DNA of 64,000 nt, taken from positions 248,001 to 312,000 of the forward strand of contig VXBA01000164.1 in assembly GCA_013399895.1 (NCBI GenBank), in the 5' to 3' direction. Below, one piece after another: positions 39,301 through 51,400 of this stretch; position 1 is the first letter of the stretch; every line of letters starts with the position of its first letter. The position numbers and the translations under genes are program-made. The DNA is from Serilophus lunatus. Its lineage: Eukaryota; Chordata; Aves; Passeriformes; Eurylaimidae. The notes beneath the pieces are model-generated. The model was not told where the DNA came from. It did not search any database and saw only the letters and a program-made list of their open reading frames with translations.

Positions 39301-40874
39301 GCTGAAGTTCTGCCTTAGCAGATGTCCAGGCTTAGATACACAGCTGCTGGGACCATGAGCTGTTTATTGTGAGTTTTACTTTTTTGGTGTTCATCTTGAA
39401 GCAACTTGGATGTCTGTCTTGGAGAGGACTAGATCACCAGTAATAATCAGTATAAATGTTACATATATAAATGTTACGTGTATACTTCTTTCATTATAGT
39501 ATCTTTTTAGCAGAATCTTTTGTGGGTTCGTAAGCTAATTTGCACTTGCCCTAAATAGTTTCTAGCATAATAAAGTTTCAATGCCGTGTTGGATAGAGTG
39601 GTTTTGAAATAATCGTTCAAATGCCTCCTGGGATATTTTGGTTTTCCACGCTATGCTTACATTCCATTTAGAATATGCTGTGTGATGCAGTAATAATAAT
39701 AAAAATACAGAGAAGTATTTTTCTAATTTTTCATTCTCTTTTAAACAGGGATGGGAACCCTATCCCTCTTCCAAGCAGATATTAATCCATTTGTAAAAAG
39801 TACTTAGTTGTACATAAAAAGTGTTATGGAAAATGCTGTTGGAAGATAAGGTCTTAGTTCTTTACACTCAAACTGTAGTGGTTTTTTTACAGGCTAGAAG
39901 ATGCTTTATGAAGGCAACAGGATGTAGTTTGATCGGTTTTTATGACTACCTCTAAGAAAATAAAATAATGCCTAAGTGTGTGTTTATCTTGAACAAAGTA
40001 AAGAACACTGAAGATGATGATGAAGCACCGAAAATGTTATTTGTTTTGTTAGACTTGTAATACAGAATAGAGATTTGTTAGTCCCTGGTGGAGGCACAGT
40101 GCAATTAATATTTTATCCCTTAATGCCAAATGCAGCATCTCACAGTGCTGTGAGGGCTCTGTAGTGAGGATGGTCTTGGCTGCAACTCAGGTTCACTTTC
40201 AGTTGAGGTTTTTTGTAGCCATTCCTATCTCACTTGCTTTGAATTTTTTTATTAAAAGTAAGGTCTAAGAAAAGTATGAATGACTTTTAGGTTCTTTGTG
40301 TTTTACTTACCATTCAAGCCTTTGCATGGAGGACAAGGTATCAGGCCAACTAGTTCCTTTACCTTTTGATCTTGTACATTTTGGAACATTTTATTATATG
40401 GGGCTTTGAAGGAGATACCTGGGAATACCATATTTTTTCAAGGATATGATGAATGGAGAGTAGAGTATTTTTGGCAAGTTAGGAGAAGATTTGGGGAACC
40501 ACCTGCTTTGTTTGTAGGTCCCTTGATCTGTTTACTTAGTTCACTTTATACAATATATTTTATTATAAGGGAATTAAAAGTGTCATTATAAACACTTTTC
40601 TTTTGATTGCAGTTTTTTGTATATAATTGCCTTTTAGTTTGACATATACTTCTGTGTTTCTTTTTAAGAAGTTGACTTAAACGAGATGATTTCATGTGCC
40701 TGAAAATAATTGAAGCTTTTCCTTGAAAGCTTATTGCCTGATTTAGATAAATTGCAAGCAATGAAACTGCTGTAATGAGAACAAAGCAGATAATGTTGAT
40801 CTATGTTCATTAACACGATTTTCCTTTTTTTGTTTTTGTCTTTTTTTCAGGAGAGAAATAGAAACAAACAATAA
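21278..40874 (+). CDS. YTHDF3: YTHDF3, cytoplasmic m6A-mRNA reader (YTH-domain family protein 3), four visible coding exons; first coding exon missing
   Basis: Spliced coding sequence is 21278-21302, 26397-26482, 27766-29358 and 40851-40874. The visible exons encode 575 residues; with the eight N-terminal codons of orthologues, presumably in the assembly gap, the protein would be 583 residues (human 585, from memory). Numbering below assumes this. Residues 46 to about 350 are a low-complexity Y/P/Q/G/S-rich region, with a P/Q-rich stretch at about 289-350. The YTH domain is at about 414-548. The three tryptophans of the m6A-binding aromatic cage are visible as W436 (in YSIWCS), W490 (in AGVWSQ) and W495 (in DKWKGK). 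Known family role: binds m6A-modified mRNA in the cytoplasm, and with YTHDF1 and YTHDF2 influences translation and CCR4-NOT-linked decay; the disordered region supports phase separation. Paralogues YTHDF1 and YTHDF2 differ in the N-terminal half; SNSYPPMSDPYMPSYYAP and the terminal ERNRNKQ point to YTHDF3. No frameshift or missing key residue is seen. Confidence 0.97.
21303..26396 (+). other. YTHDF3: YTHDF3 intron 2
   Basis: T/G-rich intronic sequence between the microexon donor (gtaagt) and the ttttag acceptor. A perfect 8-bp-arm hairpin (CTACCATC, loop TGAA, GATGGTAG) is at 23045-23064, too short for a microRNA precursor. No nested gene is recognised. Confidence 0.8.
26397..26482 (+). CDS. 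YTHDF3: YTHDF3 coding exon 3 (86 nt)
   Basis: Completes the Val codon split with exon 2 and encodes the segment VSVQNGSIHQKDAVNDDD and then FEPYLSSQTNQ, as in vertebrate YTHDF3. The acceptor is ttttag and the donor is CAG|gtaagt. A second AG lies six bases into the exon (26401-26402) and could serve as an alternative acceptor, which would delete two residues in frame. The acidic DDDFEPYLSSQ stretch is shared across YTHDF proteins. Confidence 0.93.
26483..27765 (+). other. YTHDF3: YTHDF3 intron 3
   Basis: Short 1.28-kb intron with gtaagt donor and ttgcag acceptor. It contains an A/C-rich low-complexity tract at 26712-26770, listed separately. No coding sequence is recognised; the open frame running into exon 4 is intronic. 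Confidence 0.85.
26712..26770. repeat. A/C-rich low-complexity tract (aaaccccaaaaccaaaa type)
   Basis: An irregular series of A runs alternating with CC or CCCC, such as aaaccccaaaaccaaaaca. On the minus strand this gives runs of G separated by T runs, including one GGGGG and two GGGG tracts plus several GG pairs. It is intronic in YTHDF3. Confidence 0.85.
27766..29358 (+). CDS. YTHDF3: YTHDF3 coding exon 4: disordered region and YTH domain
   Basis: This 1593-nt exon encodes 531 residues (46-576 in the assumed numbering). It opens at SNSYPPMSDPYMPSYY after a ttgcag acceptor and closes at EEEAMRR before a gtaaga donor. It holds the whole low-complexity region, the P/Q-rich stretch and the complete YTH fold, including NGRVFIIKSYSEDD, the W436 cage residue, and the W490/W495 pair. 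An in-frame ATG at 27784 (Met52) is the start of a shorter known isoform in mammals, so an N-terminally shorter product is possible. The reading frame is open upstream to an ATG at 27688, but those 26 codons are intronic, hydrophobic and unlike the family. It is open downstream for 30 codons into the intron, ending at a TGA at 29449-29451. Confidence 0.98.
30227..30237. repeat. C homopolymer (11 C)
   Basis: A run of eleven C within YTHDF3 intron 4, a site where read errors and length polymorphism are likely. Confidence 0.85.
30645..31197 (+). mobile_element. CR1 retroposon 3' end inside YTHDF3 intron 4, sense orientation
   Basis: Matches the CR1 3' region: gaggtgattgtcctgctttac, a broken form of the ORF2 tail (PHL, stop, CVQFW), gccacaaagatgatgaagag, ttcagcctggagaagagaag, gggactggaacaggcccccag and the final ggactcggtgatccttgtaggtctgttccaact with a remnant attctgag tail. 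Stop codons interrupt the ORF2 tail, so it is a dead 5'-truncated copy of about 550 bp. Confidence 0.9.
40851..40874 (+). CDS. YTHDF3: YTHDF3 coding exon 5: last seven codons and stop
   Basis: After the acceptor tttttttcag, the sequence reads GAG AGA AAT AGA AAC AAA CAA TAA, giving ERNRNKQ and the stop. This is the conserved YTHDF3 C terminus and joins in phase with AMRR at 29358. The T-rich tract before the acceptor is long. The exon continues into the 3'UTR. Confidence 0.93.
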   Translation, partial: ERNRNKQ

Positions 40875-41796
40875 CTATATGGAGATGTCCTGCTAGAATA
40901 CAACACTAATGATGTAGACTCTGGAAATGCCTAATATGTCTAAGAAGACGTTATTAAAGCTTTTTTCTGCTTAAGGTGACATCTTTGAACACTTTAACAC
41001 GAAATTGACTCTTCTTGTAATGGTTCTCATCAGTGCATCTGCCCTTATACTCTCTCACCAAACACACTTGAGAACTGTACCTTCGTCAAGCACTTTCTGT
41101 CCTGAAGCTTTTACCAGTATCTGCTGTCTTTTGTATTTATGCATCCTAGCTAAGGCACAGGAGACCGAACGAATGCAAGGATTCATTAACTCTTTGAATT
41201 TGTTAAATACTAACATTTAACCATTAGAAGTGGTTCAATGATGTGAGATTCACATTGCTTCAACTTAATTTTTTTCTTTGTTGTAGTTTTTTTTAATTGT
41301 CAGTTTTTAGCTATTCAACAGATTAAAAGCAAATCATGCCATATTTAGTCCTGGAGTAAAACTCAAGTCTAAATGTTCATGTGAAAATTATTGTAGTAAT
41401 CTTTTAATATGGCAAAGCAACTTTAAGCTGCAGTTTAGCCAAATGAATTGTAACATGAAATTATATTAGGATGACATTTCCCTTGTTTCAAACTGTTTGG
41501 TGTAAGAGAATATTAATATGCAGCTTGGTGGATACCACCAGTTAATGCACATTTCTTTATTTTTTTTCCTGTAACATGTATACTGAAAAAAGTGCATTTG
41601 TCTGAGGAACTGTTTGTTTGCTACCACTCAATGAATCTCAGTTTTGAGTAAATGTACCTCAGTCTAAATCAGACTTTTTATGACCTTTATAACTACATTT
41701 AAAATAATCTTTAATTCCTATTTCTGGGTGTTTGCAAGCCTGACAGATTGCTATCATGAAAGTGAAAATTTACTCCTCTAGGTGATTCACTAGCTA

Positions 41797-41802
41797 AATA
41801 AA
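41797..41802 (+). terminator. Candidate proximal polyadenylation signal AATAAA
   Basis: Canonical AATAAA hexamer about 0.92 kb after the YTHDF3 stop. A T-rich stretch with tctgtttctc and a run of T follows 30-60 bases downstream, as expected for a downstream element. Usage is not shown by sequence alone. Confidence 0.4.
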
Positions 41803-43435
41803 CATAATTCTTGTTTAGCAAGCATATACTCTGTTTCTCAAATTTTTTTTGTTTCATTGTCCCAACATTCAGGTGGTTTTCCTCCTATTTGAAAATATTT
41901 TGAGAAAAATGCTTTGGTCCATGGAGTGTTGAGATGATTTTTGTTAGAACCATGCAACAAGATATAACAACAGTTATATACTAGTTTTTAACTTGTAAAA
42001 AGTATATCTTCCATTTCAGTTTATCTAGCAACACACTGTCTGCTGGAAGAGAACACTGAAAAACTATTAAGGAGGCGAATTGATTGTACAAAACACTGAA
42101 CAACCTGTACCAAACTCCAAGGATAGCTTTCTCTTTTTAGAACGGCAGTGTAGAAGTCAGATATGTTATAGCTTAAAATAGCAATAGCACATATTATTTC
42201 AAAATGTTTCATGTCTTACTGTCTAACACAGATGTTTGTATTGTGTTTCAAGTCATTCATTTACAGATTCTGGCAATCAAGTTTCTGGAGCTTAAGTAGC
42301 AAAGGTTTGTTTTGAATACAAACTATTTTGCTAACTTTTGTCTAAATCCCCTTGCACTCTTGTATCAGTATACACTTCTTGCTCATTATTTAAAGTATTG
42401 TTCGAGACTTCAGAGTAGCAGATATGAATCTTAATTTTTATGGTAGTTTTCTGGAAGCTGAAAAGGGAAGCTACTCCTATATTTTGGAATAAGGAAGCCA
42501 TGTCACTTAAATGCAGATCTGCAACAAATAGCAGGTGGGATAAGGGATATGCAGAGGGCATGTTGTGAGAGGAGACTAGGAGATAAAGGTTTCAAGCTCA
42601 ATCACTATGAAATTTGGCTTCAGACCAAAAATTGCTGCTTCCATGCATTATCTGTTTCTTGCTACCAGGTTTGATAGCTATTTGTTTCCCTCTGTTGTTT
42701 GATTTATGGATTACTGCCTATTATTCCAACTGTTACTGATCAGCTGAACTGGCAAAGATCAGTGTTGTGAGTCCAAAGAATGTAGTTCTTCTGATGATCC
42801 ATCAAGGGATCAGCATGTTTCTGCTTCTTAATTACAAAAAAATCTTAGGAAAATGCACAGAAGTTTCCAGTTAAAAGAAAGCTACTGTTAGTCAAGCATT
42901 CGGGAACTGATTGCATGTGCAACCCTAGTTTGCTTCCACTGCAGTATTCATATATTTGCAGGCTTTGTTAGTATTTCCTGCTTTACCCCATACCTCTTTC
43001 ATTCTAATAGCATGAGCATTGCTCTTGGATTGAATCAGATTTAGTATAAAGTGGGTTCATCACTCTGCAGGCTTTGAAAGCTTGGAAAATGAGACTGGAT
43101 TGTGAGAGAAGGAGGTGATCACGTTTAGAGAGCTGTGACAGTTCTTACAGCGTTCTAGGATTGTTAGCAAATCTACAAATATAGAAGAGTTTGATTGCTG
43201 ATGGTGTTAGTCATGTTGAGACCGATTTGCTGACTGCTGAGAGTTTAGTATGTGCAGCTGAAATTAAAAGGAATTTTATGTGCATATCAAGTACTGTAAA
43301 AATAGTATATAACATTGTAAAATCAGCTGTGGAGTGCAGTATTAGTTAATGGACATGTGAAACTTCTAGCCTTCAGCTTCCTTATGCACATGTTCTTTTC
43401 CTACAGAAAGAAAAGGAATGGTGCTTAATATCTCA

Positions 43436-43441
43436 AATAAA
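43436..43441 (+). terminator. Candidate polyadenylation signal AATAAA
   Basis: Canonical hexamer about 2.6 kb after the stop, followed within 20 bases by a T/G-rich element (ctttttttggtctg). The spacing and the downstream element make it the most typical candidate for the main YTHDF3 3' end. Confidence 0.4.
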
Positions 43442-43834
43442 TGCAGAAATACCTTTTTTTGGTCTGATTTTTCATTAAGTTGAAGCTGGTATAATGACTG
43501 CTTGCTACCTTGCTCATGGAGGAATCAGTGGAACCCCTTTTCTTTTCTGATGCCTTCTCCTTTGTGCCACCATTTGTTTTCCTGTGATCCAAACTGAGCC
43601 AGTTCATGCCATTTTCTGCTCCTTTAACAGTTGACCAGTTCTCTGTGAGGTTAGATGTGTAGAAAGGAGATGATGGGAGGGTAACCCACTCCTGAATAGG
43701 CTTAGCTGCACTACAACCACACACGTGTGGATTGATGAGAGATGCAGCAGAATGTCTAAAACTGGGAAAGGCTCCCCAAAGTTAAAAAAAGACCAATTCC
43801 ATTTTCAGTGTAAGATTTTGGTAGTGTACAAGTT

Positions 43835-43854
43835 ACACACACACACACACACAC
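43835..43854. repeat. (AC)10 microsatellite
   Basis: Ten perfect AC units, just beyond the candidate YTHDF3 poly(A) site at 43.44 kb. The antisense open frame here is only a by-product of the repeat. Confidence 0.95.
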
Positions 43855-44467
43855 TTAGTGATGCCAGGAGGAGGGAGAAAATGCTGACTTTTCAGAAGAG
43901 ACCTGAGAATTTGCACGGAAGGTTGTTGCTGAAAGGCTTGTCCTACCAACATAAAGTGGGACAAACTGAAGTTTGTATGACCTCTGCTCACCTTTTTAGC
44001 ATCTCTTGACCTTGTAACATCAGTGTCTTTAACATAGGATTTTGGTACTTGACTTGAACAAGAAATAATTTCTGCCAGCTGAATGTGCACATTGCTGGCT
44101 TGAAGGAAACATTGGCATCGCTTTATTTTGCGGGACTTGGGTTGGGAAAAACTTGATATTGACTTCCTCATGTATTTTGCTATTTTAGGCTTAATTTATG
44201 AAATACTTATTTCCCTGTTCTCTGTTTTCTTCTTTTTGAATACTTTGGCAGTTTCATAGTTCACTGTCCACAAAATTTGATACTGCCAAAATGATGCTTA
44301 TTCCAGAAAAATCTGTGGCACCAAACACAAGCTAATGGTGAGCGTGTGCAAATGATGTAGTATTTGTGAGGAAGCATCTTAAATATTTGTCTCTGCTTAG
44401 TCTACGTTCTATTTTGAAGTTGCTTTCTGTTTCATAGGAGAATTTACACACTTGAAATATAGTCAAA

Positions 44468-44545
44468 AAATCACAGAATGGGTAAAGTTGGAAGTGAGGT
44501 CTTCTGATCCAACCTCTCTGTGCAATCAGAGTCATCCTAGAGAAT
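44468..44545 (-). mobile_element. CR1 3'-tail fragment, antisense
   Basis: The + strand reads aatcacagaatggg, then agttggaagtgaggtcttctgatccaacctctctg, which is the reverse complement of the CR1 3' terminus (CCATTCTGTGATT tail and the ccaacct/ggtc block). Only the last 80 bases or so are present. Confidence 0.7.
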
Positions 44546-45287
44546 TCCTAAAAAAAGTCAGCATCTTTCATAGCTGAAAGTGAGTTGAAGTAACAGTGTT
44601 TTGAATTCTGTAAGTAGTAGTTAAATTAACTTTTTGAAATTATTGGTGACTGTTTTCACCAGAAAGATGTTTACATACTTCAGCTGATTCTAGTGCAGTG
44701 AAAATCCAGCAGGGACAGCCTTTGAATTTTCTCCAGCACTGTTTTTTAAATTAATAATTCTAGGCATTCAAATGCAAATCACCCTTTAGGAATAGATTTT
44801 ATGTATTTTCAAAGCTGTTTGTACTAATTTTTCCTACCATTTTATTAAGGAAATACACAAAGATTTTCAGTGTCTTGTTTATCGTTTTGCCAGATGACGA
44901 TCCTTGTAATTTACTGATAAGAGAGATTGAGAGCAGTTCTTTTCCATCCAAGTGCAGCAAAACCTTGGTTTCAATTTTGTGGGGGTTCTTCTTGTGCATT
45001 CCACTGAAGTATGGTAACTTGTGTGAGAATTCTTTGGCATGAGAATTGACTATTTGATCTCATTTACTATATTGGAAAGTTTCTGCAAAAGCAACCTCTT
45101 CACATCCTTTTTGTTCTATTTTCAGCCTGATACATCCACTGTAGTTTAGCACGGGAGAGAAAGAATTTCTCTATGGATCATAGGAATTTCAAGTAAATCA
45201 GTTTGGCCTCATTTAAAAATAGTGTACAGCTGGCATGTTTCCTTCAAAACATCTGTTCTATACTGTCTGTTCTACTTTATATATTTT

Positions 45288-45293
45288 AATAAA
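45288..45293 (+). terminator. Candidate distal polyadenylation signal AATAAA
   Basis: AATAAA in a T-rich setting about 4.4 kb after the stop. A second hexamer lies at 45445-45450. Either could define a long 3'UTR isoform. Both could be chance in AT-rich DNA. Confidence 0.25.
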
Positions 45294-45469
45294 ATGCATT
45301 TTAATATGATGAATATGAACCTTTCAGTTCACAAATTTAAATTGTATCCAGTCCAGGCTTTCAACAGTGTTTCTCTTAATAATCTTGAAGCATTCTTATT
45401 AATGGTACTGTCAGTGTCTAGGGATCTCTAAGCCAAATATCAATAATAAAACTTTCTGCTTATTCATAT

Positions 45470-48400
45470 AAGGCAATACATAATGTTTGTGTCATCTGTT
45501 CTTTTCTGACCTTGTCCTTCCCCACAAGTGAAAATGCAACAAAGAGAAGTCAATGACCAGTTGAATATCTTCTCCAATCAATTTCCCCATTTCACAAGAA
45601 ACTCTTCTGGCACACTGCAAGCAGAGTACAAATGGGTGGGTCTTCAAGTGTCTTCCTCAAGAAGCCTGTTCTTAGTCAAACATTCAAGAGACAGTGGTTT
45701 TCTTACTCCCATCTAAGTAAGCATTCCTTTTTACTTCCCTACCTTTTCTGGGAAAACTCCACTGTTTTGTCTGTCAGCTGTTTCCTTTTGTTGCTCATTA
45801 GGGAAGGCTGTCTTTGGATGCTGTTTTCACAATCCAGAAAAAGTTCCTGGCTTCATTATTTCCTTCTCTGGAAAGAGGAAGTCTGAGTTTAGCTTGTCTC
45901 AGTCTGTCTTAGCTTGTTTGCCACAATGTAAATAGAGAAATACTGCTTTTATAGCTGAATGAATTCAGTCTACCATGTGGCGTATGCCACTTTTTTTGAA
46001 GTTAACTCAGCAGCATTTTCATTCAGAAAGTGGAAATGGACAGTATTTAATTGGAATTTTCAAGGGCATACAGTAATTACAAGGGTCCACTTCGGAGCTG
46101 TAGTGGTGGTGATAACCAAAGTGTTAACAGTGAGAGTTTATAAGCTGTTTGCATATCCCGTGTGCATTTGCACTTGTCATCTTAATACTGAATTAACTTC
46201 CTTTGCCTGTAGAATTAGTTTGTAACACTTGAGAAACTTAATTTTTTGTTGTTGCTTTGAATTTCATCCACTCATTCATACCATAACTTTTCACCTGCCT
46301 GCACAAGTTTATGTGCATCTTGAGAATGAAGTGGATGTTCATGTAAAATGAAACAAGATACTCTAGGTTGATGACTGTATTTTAAGCTGAGTTTATGGAC
46401 TTTGAAATGAGCAAGATATCTTGATTTGTACCCTCTTATGTGAAGCATTACACTTTAATCTTGACATCTGATTTTGTGCATCCTTTCTTTCCCATTTTGC
46501 AAGCATCTGAAAGAACCTCAGATGTTAAAGAAATCCTTGCTTTATGCTTAGTCTGAGAATAAAAATTTCTGAACTAAGCATTTGAGCAAGCTCAGTGGAA
46601 ATTTAGTTTGAGCTAAGCTATTACGTTTCAGCAAAGGGATGAGATGAAAGGTTATGGATCATTCATTATCTACTGTAATTGTATATCTACTGTTAAAAAA
46701 AAAGCTGAAATTTTATTTTGTAGGCATTAATATATGCAGCTGCTGCTCAATATTACCTGAGAATCTTACCAGTATTTGCATCAGTTCAGATTAGCAGCTT
46801 TGTAAAATAGAGAATGAAAGGACTGAGATCTCTTTTTCCAGAAATAAAGAATTGTTAAATTGGTTAAGCTTCAGATGTTTGTGCTGTACGACTGGAATAC
46901 GTTGGATGTGAAGTCTATCCCTCTTCTGCTGGCTACCTGGAAAACATTGCTACTAAATTCTTACCGTAATTTTTTTTTTTAAACTTTAAATTGGCTGCCA
47001 ATTTGTTTTTAGCTGCTTAACTGGTTTGCAGCTTAGTTCTCATGAGATGCTTCACTGGGTCTTGTGAGTGTGGTGCTTCATCAAAAAAATGTGTAAAACT
47101 GTGTTTAATTTCTTCAAGTTAATGTAATGTAATTGCTATTAACTTGATCTGTATTCCATTCAACTTCATATTTGATGATGATGCTTGGTCTTTCAGTTGT
47201 ATTGATCCTTAATTTCAAGAATACCACATGCAGAACAATTCAGAGAATTTTTTTTAGTTACTGAAATTTATGCTTATTTTAAATGTTAATAAATAACTAT
47301 CATTATCTGCTCTTTGGGTTGCTAGTGAGTATTGATGATTATTTTTTTTTTTTTTTTTAAATTTAAAGATGGAGACAGGAATAATTGTCCTGGGAAGTAG
47401 ATGAAATGAACATGGAAGAGAACTCTCAGCTGTAGGAGAGAAGATGTTAAACATCAAGAGAGTGTTGTGAAGTTGGGTCTGCACTCACATTTCAGTGTAG
47501 CTTTTCAGATGCTGGAAGAATCTTTTGAACAAAGGATTTAAATTGAATATGATTACATAGTTCACTTGAACTCCTCCCTCTGCATGGGATTGATTCTTGG
47601 GGTTTTTCCCCCCTATCTATTTCATATCTCTCTTCTGCTTTTCACTTAACATAATGATTTTGCCATTGGCCTTACATCAGTTAGGAGGTAACTAGCTTTC
47701 CAGTAAAAGGTTCCCTGTTTCACCCTTTCTTAAGTAAGCAGAAGATTTTGCAAGGCTTTGAAATTAGTTGTGTTCAATGCATAGGGAGTTCCTTTCCCCA
47801 GGTCGTCGTTGCTGTTCACCAGACTTACTCAGCTGATCCCATGGTCAGTGGTCTAATGTTACTTATCTGAAGAAGTTACTCAGTTATTAGTTTATTTATG
47901 AGAATAACAGGCTTTGGAGCATGCTGTACTGATGAGTTGCATAATTTTTATTCTTATACTGAGTAAATGACAAGTCAATGGAATATCATTAAGTTTTACA
48001 TTAGATTTTAAAAAATACTGATGTGTTCCCACACAAGCTGTGTTTTGAACACTTCACTGTTTAAACTAACTAGAACTTGCAAGAAAGTTTCTTCTGCTAC
48101 GTCTGTGGTAATGGTGTTCAAGTCTAAGATGTATTGAAAAAGTTCCTGTTAAACACACGTTTTTGGCAGCATTACACCATGACAGCATGTCTCACTTGAT
48201 GTCTGTCTTTATATATCTAAGATAATATTTGTCTTTATCTGAGAGCAAAATTGAGACTGAGGAACTTAGATCTCATTCAGTGAACCTGCCTGCTTTCTCT
48301 GCAAGAGAAAATACAATTGACACCTTGGCTTTCACCCTTCTTTTTCTTTTGTTGTTTTTTGCCCATTCCTTCCAATTCAATTAATCGTACCTATGGTACG

Positions 48401-51400
48401 TGAAAGAACAATGAGCTGTTGATTTATTTGGTTGAAAGAAGTGAGAGGGATAATGGAAAATCTTTTAAATAAAATAAGAAACAGATTGAATTGTGTGGTG
48501 TTTTCAAATACAGGGAACAAATGCACCAACAAACCCTTAGGTAAAATGAAACTGAGGAAATGCTGTCCAGATGTACTTTTCTGCTACACATTTGTATGTG
48601 TTGTTCATAATTGAAGGAGTTTACTGATCTTAAACCCACAGTTCTAATGTTTACTAAGAATAAATTTTTTTTTTTTCAGTAGGGAGACATTTGACATTTC
48701 AAATTCTATTTTTTTAAGTTGGAATGGACTTTTCTTTCCCCCTGTCTCTATCTTTAAATCTCCCACAAAGACCTACCAACAGTGCAGGGAACAGTTTGTG
48801 TAACACAGACAAGTGAACAATTAGTTGTGAAGTTTATGAACTTAGAGGCAATCTACCAGCCCACAATGGAGTGTGCAGGGAGAAGCGTCAGACTGAGGCA
48901 CTGCTGCCTGGGTGGCCCTGGTCCATAATGCAGCTCACTTTTCAAGATGAGCCTGTGAAAAGAGTCTTGAAGCAGGTTACGCCTTTGTCAGGTCTCTGAG
49001 CAAATGAGTTGCTGGTTTTTATAGTGGTTTGCAAAAGTTAAGGCACAGACTTAATAGAGATCCCAAGTGAGACCATTCCTGCTGCAGAGTATTTTTCTTT
49101 CCTGAGCAATAGGAGAAAAAAACACCCTCTGAGTAGAAGATTGTCAATTAAAGATTTAATGAAGCACTGGGATAGTGGTGCAATGAGGTGCACAGAACAG
49201 AGCGCTACATACTGTGCTGTGCTTGGAAGTTGTTCAGTGTGATAAGATGTATTTAAACGAGCTAGATAATTTTTGTTAAATTCTAGCATCAAAATACTGC
49301 TGGAGAAAGAGGTATTGTTACTAATGTGGCAGGTAAAAGATGAATGTGATATTTTATATGCTTATTTCTGCAAACATTGATGTACGCAAATTTCTCCTCT
49401 TTATATTTTTAGAGAGACAGATCTCCAACTAGAATACACAGATGTAAGCAGTAATTCTTACATTTATACCTAGTCAACCATTAGCAGGCATAAACTTGTC
49501 CATATTTAACTGATTAATGTAATAATCCTATTATAATAAATTACATTTTCTACAGGACAGTTGGAGGACACTTGCAACAGACTCTTCACAAATGGATGTC
49601 CCTGAACATAAAAGCTTCTCATTAAGAAGACTGAGTAATGGGGATAGTTGAAGGAAGAATGTGCTGACAGCAAATATTTGTGTGTGTGTGTAGTGGGAAA
49701 AGGGTTAAGTAGAAGTCAGTAGTGCTGGGATACGTGTATGGAAAGGACCATGAAGGTAGAGGAGTATTATGGGCTGAAAAGAGTTTAGTGTGGGAGGTAC
49801 AGGAAGAACCAAGGATAGAGAAGGTGCAGAAATAGATGCAAAGGGATTTTGAAATAAATTTGTTGATAGTAATTGAGGGTTTTTTAGTCTAAAGTTTGCT
49901 CTGGGAGAAAGGAACTATAGCACAAGTATTTCATCACACCGGTAGGAGAGAAGAGTTGGAAGTATGGGAGCCTGCTCCCAGGACAGCTGCATTTCTATGA
50001 TGGTTGCAGCTTTTCACACATAGGTAAGATCTTGATGTTGAATCGTGTCTGCCTGAAGAGGGAAGTCAAGGGAAACATGCATGTTGGTAAGTAATTTATC
50101 TACTACTCTGCTAGCAAGATTTAAAGAAGGATGAGTTCTGTGCAGCTTTTCAAAACCAAGAAATGCTGAGTCTGAAGGGAGATTATGCCTCTGAATGTGA
50201 AACTTCAAAAATTTTTCAGGGGAGATTTAAGACAGTTTTAGCCTGCCCCTGTCATCTAGTTCACATTGCTACTATTAAAAGGCTCATTGTTGGCTGATTT
50301 TGTAGGTCTCCTTACAATCTATGTGGAACCCTCTGATACTCCAGGAAGTTTTGGGGCCATGTTCTTTTTAATCACAAAGCTTCACAGACTTATGATCAGC
50401 CCAAGGTCCTTAGTCAGTAATGTCACAGAGACTAATACCTAATGCAGATCAAATTAAAACTTTGTAGTAATGTAAACGCTAAAAAAGCCTGTGTAGGAGT
50501 CTTTTACCCCACTAACAGAACAAATGAACCAAAATGTTGGATGCCAAAATGGCGTATTAAATTGCACAATATTAATTTTTTTTCATTATTCTTTCTAGAT
50601 CAAATTACTTTAAACACTTTATTGTGACTTGGTATTCATAACATTGTCCTCAAATAATACTAAAAATAAATACATGAAATATGTAAGTAAAACAATTATT
50701 TTTTTTTTTCCCCTGAACTGAGATTGAGAAAGTATGAAAAGATACTTCAGTCCTAAGTTTTAACATGTTGAAAAAGTTTGTCGCAAAATTACTGTGAAAC
50801 TTCACTTCAGCCCTTTTTGCAGGTTCTGTACAATCAAAAAGAATGGATATGGCAGTTAGACCAAACATCTGGCTAACCTGATATCCTGCCACTGACCACA
50901 ACCAATTGAACACTGGAAGAGCAGTGTAAGAGCAAGGAAAGCAGAATCTGCCTCCAGCATGCTCACCTAGCTTCCAGCTAGCTGAGACTTTGTAAATGAA
51001 GACCGTTTCTGGATCTTTACTTCATTGAATTAAGTTGCTTTATGATTTGTGGATTACGTAAATAGTTCAACTTGAATAGACTGAGAAAATCTTTAAGGAA
51101 AATTCTGTAGCAAAACATAATTTTTAAATTGTTATATCATCTGCTGTATATCATATGACTCACTTGACAGCTAAGAACAAAAAAGTGCATTAAGAACTCT
51201 CTCATAAAGAAAATTAAGCATGGATTTTATTTTCTCTGTTTAAATAAATATGAAAAATTATCAGGATGATAAATTCTATGGGCAAATGGCACTTTGCAAA
51301 ATTATACTGCACATGACAGTTATGTGGTTGGCAAGTTTCTGTTACTAGGTGTGTCAAGAAGGGCTACCCAGAGACTTTTCACACTCTTTTCCCCTGGAAA

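Larger units (their letters stand above)
29359..40850 (+). other. YTHDF3: YTHDF3 intron 4 (11.5 kb)
   Basis: Separates the YTH-domain exon from the seven-codon terminal exon. It contains a sense CR1 fragment, an 11-C run at 30227-30237, a small tandem duplication at 36741-36776 (units of TTTCTATCYGAGATAA type) and another at 39452-39475 (ATAAATGTTAC twice). Its T- and G-rich sense strand is what transcription tends to leave in vertebrate introns. No nested gene is recognised. Confidence 0.8.
40875..43470 (+). other. YTHDF3: YTHDF3 3' untranslated region (3' end uncertain)
   Basis: Transcribed sequence following the stop codon. It is AT-rich with many T runs, lacks a coding frame I recognise, and contains several AATAAA hexamers. 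The end given is just after the hexamer at 43436, which gives a 3'UTR of about 2.6 kb; mammalian YTHDF3 has a 3'UTR of a few kilobases (from memory). A shorter form ending near 41.82 kb and longer forms to about 45.47 kb are equally possible from sequence alone. Confidence 0.5.

Noticed and set aside
43833..44171. 112-codon antisense open frame ending in a CVCVCV tail
   Set aside because: The tail is the translated (AC)n repeat and the rest matches nothing I know.
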